Shown: piece after piece, positions 18,748-24,220 of the stretch | How the letters are laid out: every line of letters begins with the position of its first letter | Numbering within the stretch: the stretch's first letter is position 1 | Assembly: GCA_023375785.1 (NCBI GenBank) | Contig: SZWC01009526.1 | Span: forward strand, 73,045-97,264 | From: Penium margaritaceum | Lineage: Eukaryota; Streptophyta; Zygnematophyceae; Desmidiales; Peniaceae | Length of the DNA stretch: 24,220 bases | Direction: 5' to 3' | Program-made: the position numbers and the translations under genes | Notes under the pieces: model-generated | What the model was told of the DNA's origin: nothing | What the model saw: only the letters and a program-made list of their open reading frames with translations | The model's database searches: none

Positions 18748-19383
18748 TTATTTAAAATATAGTAAGTATCCTAAAAGGTTTATAATAGGTTTAGAAATGA
18801 GAATAAGTTTTCAATAAAAACCATTCAATGAGACTCAAAGGTATTTTTTAATTTCTAGTGTCATTGAATCAATAATAAAATTGTGCCTTTTTTTCCAAAG
18901 ATATTTTGAACTAGAACATGATATACATATATGTATTTTTTCTATGGTTTAGTCACCAACATTAATAATTGTTTCTATGATGGATCTACTAAGCTCAAGG
19001 AAGCACGGATGAAGTTTTGCAATTGATCAATAACATTTTTAAAAGAATAAAAGAATGATAATTGAGTGAATTGAAATTTGTGTAAAGTTACATGTGATGT
19101 AAGGAAATCCATTTTATAAAGTATATCAGTGAAACAATCCATGAAATCCTAAAGGGTATCTTTACATAAAGAAATATGTTTTAGATTGAAGATCATTACA
19201 AATGATCTTCAATCCATTCATCCACATGGATTTAAGATCATTTGTAAATTCAAAGTGTGTAATTATTAAACATATTTGATGGTGAATTTTTTCAAGATCT
19301 AACTTTAACTCTTTTTGCCATGGTTCACATAGTTTTCTTCAAAACATTCCTTTCCTAGGTATTTTCAGAAACAATAATTGGTT
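18748..19383. other. AT-rich interior of long-TIR element, right of chromovirus
   Basis: No open frame of interest. It contains a perfect stem at 19184-19214 (GATTGAAGATCATT, 3-base loop, complement). Confidence 0.5.
19184..19214. other. Perfect 14-bp hairpin
   Basis: GATTGAAGATCATT pairs with AATGATCTTCAATC across an ACA loop. It lies in the AT-rich element interior and has no run of T after it that would suggest a terminator-like role. Confidence 0.7.
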
Positions 19384-19592
19384 GAGTGACCGTATATCCA
19401 TAGGATTCTTGATAAATATTACCGTATCCAAGTTTTGCACATTAACCACGCCATCTTTAATTTGAGGGCCTTTTCCTCTTTAGTAACAATTATGCAAATT
19501 GTTAATGCTACATTCAAATGATCACGCTATGTAGACGCGGCATGCCATCCAATGAGAGCATGCTGATGTTGTGAAAAATGAAAGTCAAATGA

Positions 19593-19616
19593 AAAACCCC
19601 TCTATAGAGGGGTTTT
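19593..19616. other. 24-bp perfect palindrome
   Basis: Half-site AAAACCCCTCTA followed directly by its complement. It is unique to the right arm of the long-TIR element. Confidence 0.8.
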
Positions 19617-20040
19617 CTACCTTTTTCACAAAGGTTTTGTGAGGGTTTGAATGGGGGGTCCAAATCACCCCATGCGTTGAAAGAGAATTTACTTAGCCGC
19701 AGGGCCCAGCAAGAGCATGTACGAAAATAAAACCCTAAAACCCCGAGTGTAATTTGGTGTAGGGATTGAAAGTGGCTTGCATGTGTTTTAAGGGGCACTC
19801 TCCAAGAAAAAGGTGAAAAAGGCGTTTTTTTCTCAATTGTGTTAAAGGGAATAGCCTCTTTTTGTTGCGTGTCAAACCCCCATTCGCGGATGTCATTTTT
19901 ATTATTACATTGGTTCTGCCCGCACCAACATTGAAAACCCTCAGTTTGCGAATGTGGGGGTTGGAGTCCAAAAAAAAGCCAATCGATTGATCAAAATTCT
20001 TGCAACGGCGGGGATGGCACATCATTCCCTCGATTTGCTT

Positions 20041-20064
20041 GACCGGTGAATTACGTCACCAATC
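20041..20064. other. Hairpin in right inverted arm
   Basis: GACCGGTGA and TCACCAATC flank a 6-base loop, at the position equivalent to 3946-3969. Pairing is complete on the minus-strand RNA if two G-U pairs are allowed, although the stem sequence differs from the left arm. Confidence 0.55.
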
Positions 20065-20787
20065 GAGCATGGCCATAAAAAAGGGTATTGCTGCTTTTTG
20101 TTTTACTTTCTAGATATTGCGCTTCACATATTCACTTTAAGGATATCTCAGGCTTAGTTTAGCTATAACTCCCAAAGATAATTCATAAAATGTTTTCCCC
20201 GGTCGGTTGAAAACTCTGTTTCTTCGGGATTATTTTATTATTTTGGCGCGCAGCAACTCCAACTCGCCCTATTGAGAGCCGTAAAGGATACGACCTTCGC
20301 TACGGCCCTGTTCAAGAGGTCTCTGGAGGCGTAAATATGTTAGTCGCGGAGAGAATGCGGCGCGCGTACTACGCGAAACGCTCATTTAGGTTGAGGTCAC
20401 TGGCCATCAGTGATGGGCTTGAAAATTTTACAACGAAAACCGGCTGATGGCTGACCGATGGCAGCTGTCTGGCGCGAATGTTCATATTGCGCACTGCCCT
20501 CGTAGTTGGCTCTAAAAATTTGACATGTTCGCGCCAACTTTGTCACCGCCACAACTGGTCGTGAAATCGTATTCGACTGATGGCGTATGACCGTGATGGT
20601 GATGGACCTAGCGTGACCGACAGCAGGAAAATATCCCGGTACCCCGGGTTTGCTCACCGATATCGCCAAATCCCCTTACCCTGATCATTTGACAACATGA
20701 TGCCCCAATTTCTATATTTTCAACACAAAGAGCCCCGACTTAAAAACATTGTTCCTAAGATGCCCCGTGTAGAGACGTCGTGCCCCG

Positions 20788-20819
20788 CGGGGTATTTTGC
20801 GCCGATTCGAAATACCCCG
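20788..20819. other. Perfect 10-bp hairpin
   Basis: CGGGGTATTT pairs with AAATACCCCG across a 12-base loop. Confidence 0.75.
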
Positions 20820-21211
20820 AAATGACGTGGTATTCAGAATGTACTGAAATACCTCACCTGAAATAGGAAAAGTCAACCATTTCGAAAACTTCGGCCAAAA
20901 TATGAGGCCAGCTCACATCGCAAGGCCTCGTTTTTGTCATGACATTTGAACACTATCCCGCCTATGTGCCGAAAGAAAATCATAACAGAAACATTTTTAA
21001 AATTGAGAGAATGCGCCGACGTTGTAAAATGGACACTCAGGGATAATGACCATGTACCCGACGGGGTACCTTGTGCCTGACACACTGGCTGCGGGGCAGC
21101 CTGAATTCAAAATTTCGAAGTTGGGGTTCCTTGAGACAAAAAACTGAGACCCGGGACGGATAGAGTCCAAAATCTGCCGCACGGGGTGGATATCGTGTTC
21201 GACGTTTGAAA

Positions 21212-21225
21212 ACGGGGTACCCCGT
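21212..21225. other. 14-bp palindrome ACGGGGTACCCCGT
   Basis: Perfectly self-complementary. Related GGGGTACC or CCGGTACCCCGG motifs occur at about 20636-20647 and 21062-21069. Confidence 0.75.
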
Positions 21226-21282
21226 AACTTCGTCGGACCGACAGTTGCACCTGGCTGTCAGCGTACGTTACTGCCCATCAGT

Positions 21283-21309
21283 GCCCATCAACCCTTTCGG
21301 TTGATGGGC
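21283..21309. other. 11-bp hairpin
   Basis: GCCCATCAACC pairs perfectly with GGTTGATGGGC across a CTTTC loop. Further GCCCATCA and TGATGGGC copies lie nearby (21273-21280, 20410-20417). Confidence 0.75.
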
Positions 21310-21802
21310 TGACGTCGTCATCGTGCGAAACTGGCAAATTTGAATAAAAACCGGCCCTCGGATCAGATAACACCTGCCTGTTTTGCACGACGGCGAAAGT
21401 CGCGTTACCCATGGACCCATTTCAAAATAAACAATTGAACTAGTGGCGGGAAAGACGTGATATTTCTACCCATCGACGATGGCTGATAGCGTGACCGTGA
21501 TGGCCAGTCAATCGTTCCAGATTATCCGTCCGATTAGATTTTGTCGTTCCCGCGCTATTTTAAAAACCCCATCTGATGGCCTGTGACCCCGAGCTTATTG
21601 TGAAGACGGGCCCCAGATGAAAACGTCCGTTTCGTTCGAACTGCGTGGCAGCGAGTGACCGTGAGATTGCGGAAATGAAGGAAGACCACGTGGTCAAGCC
21701 ACGCGACGATGCTTGAGGGCACCATCGGCCACTTTCGTGGGCCTGGGTGCAGAAAGCTTTTCCATCTTCCCCCTTCACATCGAGTAGATCGGAAGTGTCG
21801 CC

Positions 21803-22308
21803 ATGCAGACCACGTCACCCCTACTCGCCGACTTCCTGTCTAGACTGCGCGCAATGGAGCGCGCGGCGGGAGAGTTCCAGCCGGTGGAGGTCCTGGATCA
21901 AACCCCGATGGACGCGGCGCAGTTTCGCGCAGGCTTCGGGGGTGACGTCCGGGGCCGGCCTGTGGTGATGCGGGCTGACTGGGTGCCGAAGAATTTCTTC
22001 TCCGATCCCCCGGCTACCCCTGCCGCGTCCTCTGCTGCGACCTCCACTGCCCCCTCTACTGTACCTGCTGCTGCTGCTGCTGCTCCATCTGCACTCTGCT
22101 GCAGCGACGGCACCCACCCCAGAGGCCACAAGCAGAGAATGAGGCGTGGGCCGAGCTACCGAAGCACTGCGCCCGCGGCAGTAGCAGCAGCAGCAGGAGG
22201 AGGAACAGCATCAGCATCAGCAGCATCTGGAGCAGCAGCAGTAGCACCACCAACAGCAGCATCAGCAGCAGCAGCTGCAGCAGCAACAGCAGCAGCAGCA
22301 GCAGCAGT

Positions 22309-22378
<70 letters not shown>

Positions 22379-22600
22379 CCACCACCACCACCACTACCAC
22401 CAGCAGCACCAGCTGATGCTGCTCCTGCTGCTGCTGCTACAATAGCTGGTGAAGAAGCAGTGAGTTCAGCAGCTGGAGGAGGCAGGGAGGCAGGGGCTGC
22501 GAGGACAGGAAGCCGCGCAGAGACGTGGGAGGCAGCCCTTCCTAACACCGTGGACGTGCGCCAGTGGTTTTCGCAGTTTTTTGATGTTACCGCTGTGCAG
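21803..22600 (+). CDS. Probable first coding exon of an unidentified poly-alanine protein (partial gene)
   Basis: The frame starts at ATG 21803 in a favourable context (TCGCCATGC) and encodes about 266 residues to 22600. There CAG|GTGCGT gives a good 5' splice site. The N-terminal 80 residues look like ordinary folded protein (LLADFLSRLRAMERAAGEF; GRPVVMRADWVPKNFFSD). A Ser/Thr/Pro/Ala linker, a long poly-Ala tract from GCA codons, a Pro run and an Ala/Gly/Glu segment follow. The last part (NTVDVRQWFSQFFDVTAVQ) again looks structured. Beyond 22600 the frame reads only into GTGC microsatellite, which supports an intron there. I do not recognise the family. The poly-Ala region may be disordered or regulatory. 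The minus-strand poly-Leu and poly-Ala frames over the same DNA are shadows. Confidence 0.55.
22311..22376 (+). repeat. Pure (CAG)22 trinucleotide run
   Basis: Twenty-two uninterrupted CAG units lie within a longer CAG/GCA-rich tract (about 22056-22430). They are read as Ala in the presumed coding frame and end in a CAC/CCA run read as Pro. Trinucleotide arrays of this kind are length-unstable. Confidence 0.92.
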
Positions 22601-22606
22601 GTGCGT
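22601..22606 (+). other. Candidate 5' splice donor (CAG|GTGCGT)
   Basis: The last exon bases CAG precede GTGCGT. Downstream sequence turns immediately into TGCATTGCATTGC-type repeats and microsatellite. No acceptor was identified in the window, so the intron would extend past it or end in 23758-24220. Confidence 0.5.
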
Positions 22607-22724
22607 TGCATTGCATCGTGCTGCGTGCGTCCATGCATTGCGTTGCATTGCCTTGCGTTATGTGCGCATGTGCATTGCATTGTGTCTCTTAGATTTGTGT
22701 TGGGTTGCTCACATATCTGTGTAT

Positions 22725-22912
22725 ATGTGTGTGTGCGTGTGCGTGTGCGTGTGCGTGTGCGTGTGCGTGTGCGTGCGCGTGTGCGTGCGTGTGTGCGTGC
22801 GGGCGGGCGGGCGAGCGGGCGGGTGGGCGGGCGGGCGGGCGTGCGTGCGTGCGTGCGTGTGTGCGCCCGTGCGCCCGTGCGTGCGTGCGTGCGTGCATGC
22901 GTGCGTGCGTGT
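22725..22912. repeat. Microsatellite, left half: GTGTGC, GCGG and GTGC units
   Basis: It starts as GTGTGC hexamers, changes to GCGG tetramers near 22799-22840, then GTGC tetramers and GCGCCC variants. It is cut by the MITE at 22913 and resumes at 23563. Long open frames here on both strands (Cys-Val-Arg-Ala and Thr-His repeats) are translations of the repeat. Confidence 0.93.
22905..22912. repeat. 8-bp target-site duplication GTGCGTGT, left copy
   Basis: Identical to 23563-23570. Length is the hAT hallmark, though the repeated surroundings raise the chance of coincidence. Confidence 0.75.
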
Positions 22913-22974
22913 CAGGGCTGTTAGATCTGATTCGGATCAGATATATCCGAATCCGATCTTTAGAATCCGAATCC

Positions 22975-23009
22975 GATCTGAAACCGAACTTAAAGTTCGG
23001 TTTCAGATC
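22975..23009. other. 17-bp-arm palindrome inside MITE
   Basis: GATCTGAAACCGAACTT pairs perfectly with AAGTTCGGTTTCAGATC across one central A. Confidence 0.9.
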
Positions 23010-23305
23010 CGATCCTATCCGATCATTTCGCAAGAATATCCGAAACTGATCCGAACCGATGTGCAAAGTTCGGATTTGTTCGGATAACGAGTATTATGTT
23101 AGGATAATGTTGGATATGTTCCGATAAGTTCGGATGTTTTCGGATATGTTCAGATAGGTGTCATCAAAGTTCCGATTTGTATGCTTCTGTTCATTTTTTA
23201 CCTCTATTCCAAAAATTAAAGTCAGATTCATGAGTGTGCACTTTTTTGGCCGACATGAGAGCCCGATTCGGTCAGATTCCGATCCGATCCGAAACGGATC
23301 CCAAC

Positions 23306-23358
23306 ATTAAACCGAACATTAATCCGAACATTAAACCGAACATTAAAACGAACATTCA
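23306..23358. repeat. Short tandem repeat AACATTAAWCCG inside MITE
   Basis: Near-identical units of about 12 bases (AACATTAAACCG, AACATTAATCCG, AACATTAAACCG, AACATTAAAACG, then AACATTCATCCG) occur in a row. Confidence 0.75.
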
Positions 23359-23562
23359 TCCGAACATATGAGCATGTCAACTTCGGTTCAGTTCGAATTG
23401 TATCCGAACCGATCCGAACTTTCTCAGCAAATATCCGAATCCGATCCGATCCGAACATTGCTGATCCAAATCCGAACCGACACCGGATCGGATCGGTTTC
23501 AGATCGGATTTTGGATTAATGTTCAGATCGGATCGGACATCCGATCAGATCTAACAGCCCTA

Positions 23563-23708
23563 GTGCGTGTGTGCGTGCGTGCGTGTGTGCGCGTGTGTGT
23601 GCGTGCGTGTGTGCGTGCGTGCGCCCGTGCGCCCGTGCGCCCGTGCGCGCGTGCGTGCGTGGGTGCGAGTGTGTGCGTCCGTACGTGCGTGCGTGCGTGC
23701 GTGCGTGC

Positions 23709-23757
<49 letters not shown>
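23563..23757. repeat. Microsatellite, right half: GTGC/GCCC then (GT)n
   Basis: Continues the array broken by the MITE, with the same GTGCGCCC variants as the left half. It ends in a pure GT dinucleotide run (about 23711-23756). Confidence 0.93.
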
Positions 23758-23759
<2 letters not shown>

Positions 23760-24220
23760 CGGCCGCACGGACACGTGTGCTGAGCACCACGCCTGCTTAG
23801 CATGCTTAGGAGTTCATCTGACGGGCGACACTACTAGGGCTAGAATTTCATCACTGAAAGTTGGACAAATGTAGCATTTTGATTGCTTGAAGATCACTGA
23901 CTTTGTCGGTTCAATCACGATTCAGATTGTTTTCAGGGGGGGGCACTAGTCATGATTGTATTGTTGATTGGAGTGCACGTACGGTGTATTTATGCATGCA
24001 CCAAACCATGAGTGGACATCATATCGTTTTTTTTTGTTTTGGAATAGAGTTTAGTTTATAAAAATGGAGAACATGCACGCCGCCCCTGACCGGCACAACT
24101 ACGGGGTATAAAAAGTGACGCTGCCACCAACGGCACATGAACGGTGGGAATGTGAAGGAAATGAAGAATGTGAGCTAGGTACCGGCAAAGACCGGTTCAA
24201 CCGAACACAGAGCAGACAGC
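23758..24220. other. Unassigned right-edge stretch
   Basis: No open frame of note. It holds a C/G homopolymer (GGGGGGGGG near 23936) and a TATAAAAA string at 24107-24114 that may be chance. If the exon at 21803 is real, this is intron or later gene sequence. Confidence 0.4.

Larger units (their letters stand above)
19384..20157 (-). repeat. Right arm of long inverted repeat
   Basis: Reverse complement of this segment aligns by eye with 3852-4652 along its length, with many changes. It includes a 24-bp perfect palindrome at 19593-19616 (half-site AAAACCCCTCTA) that is absent from the left arm, and the hairpin at 20041-20064. Outer limit near GGCTTA (20151-20156) is approximate. Confidence 0.75.
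20158..21802. other. GC-richer upstream region of the 21803 gene; no gene found
   Basis: Composition shifts here from AT-rich transposon to mixed or GC-rich sequence. Short frames (for example 20397-20669 minus) lack motifs. The stretch has GC-rich palindromes (20788-20819, 21212-21225, 21283-21309), three GGGGTACC-type motifs and an E2F-like TTTTGGCGCG at 20241-20250. Promoter function for the downstream exon is plausible but unproven. Confidence 0.4.
22913..23562. mobile_element. Non-autonomous hAT-like MITE
   Basis: 650 bp bounded by inverted repeats. The left end is C plus AGGGCTGTTAGATCTGAT. The right end, reverse-complemented, is T plus the same 18 bases, continuing as CGGAT after one extra base on the left. 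YAGGG ends and an 8-bp duplication are typical of hAT elements. The interior is built from GATCCGAA/TTCGGATC-type motifs, including a palindrome at 22975-23009, and encodes no transposase. The insertion target is the GTGC microsatellite. Confidence 0.9.

Noticed and set aside
22056..22409. Poly-Leu minus-strand frame
   Set aside because: Antisense of the CAG tract; the plus frame has non-repetitive coding-like ends and a splice donor.
22729..22912. Possible CRISPR or minisatellite array
   Set aside because: Units are 4-6 bp without unique spacers; simple microsatellite.
22581..23087. Long plus-strand frames of Cys/Val/Arg/Ala repeats
   Set aside because: They translate the GTGC microsatellite and MITE; every frame of such repeats stays open.
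23516..23803. Thr-His repeat frames on the minus strand
   Set aside because: Same microsatellite read in reverse; no start context or domain.
24107..24114. TATAAAAA as a promoter TATA box
   Set aside because: No downstream frame in the window and no other promoter evidence.

Overview
This is eukaryotic nuclear DNA, almost certainly from the green-plant (streptophyte) lineage. One LTR retrotransposon carries a primer-binding site complementary to the 3' end of plant initiator-Met tRNA. A second is a Ty3/gypsy chromovirus with a C-terminal chromodomain. A short hAT-type element has plant-like CAGGG/TAGGG ends. There is no bacterial-style gene packing, and I saw no rRNA, tRNA or CRISPR array. 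I cannot name the species; a charophyte alga or bryophyte-like genome would fit.

Most of the window is a nest of transposons. Bases 1-3851 are repeat-poor-looking, mostly AT-rich sequence with a low-complexity coding-like stretch at the left edge, two small tandem repeats and a faint minus-strand LINE-like remnant. From 3852 to 20157 there is a set of nested insertions. The oldest layer is an element with inverted arms of about 0.8 kb (3852-4652 and 19384-20157). Its AT-rich middle is split by a minus-strand chromovirus (4920-18742) with LTRs of about 0.93 kb and a 5-bp target duplication with one mismatch. The chromovirus pol is itself split between RNase H and integrase by a second minus-strand LTR element (7672-13538), with LTRs of about 1.03 kb, a perfect TTTGG duplication, a PBS and a PPT. 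That innermost element has no recognisable polymerase or integrase and is probably non-autonomous.

The chromovirus is dead. Gag, RT, RNase H, integrase and chromodomain are all recognisable, but stops and frameshifts break them. At the gag/RT junction a near-perfect 85-bp palindrome replaces the place where a protease would be expected.

From about 20.2 kb the composition becomes GC-richer, with several palindromes and GGGGTACC motifs. A probable first coding exon follows (21803-22600), encoding a poly-alanine protein and ending at a good splice donor. The putative intron is filled by a GTGC/GTGTGC microsatellite interrupted by a 650-bp hAT-like MITE (22913-23562) with an 8-bp target duplication. 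Apart from this exon there is no convincing intact host gene.
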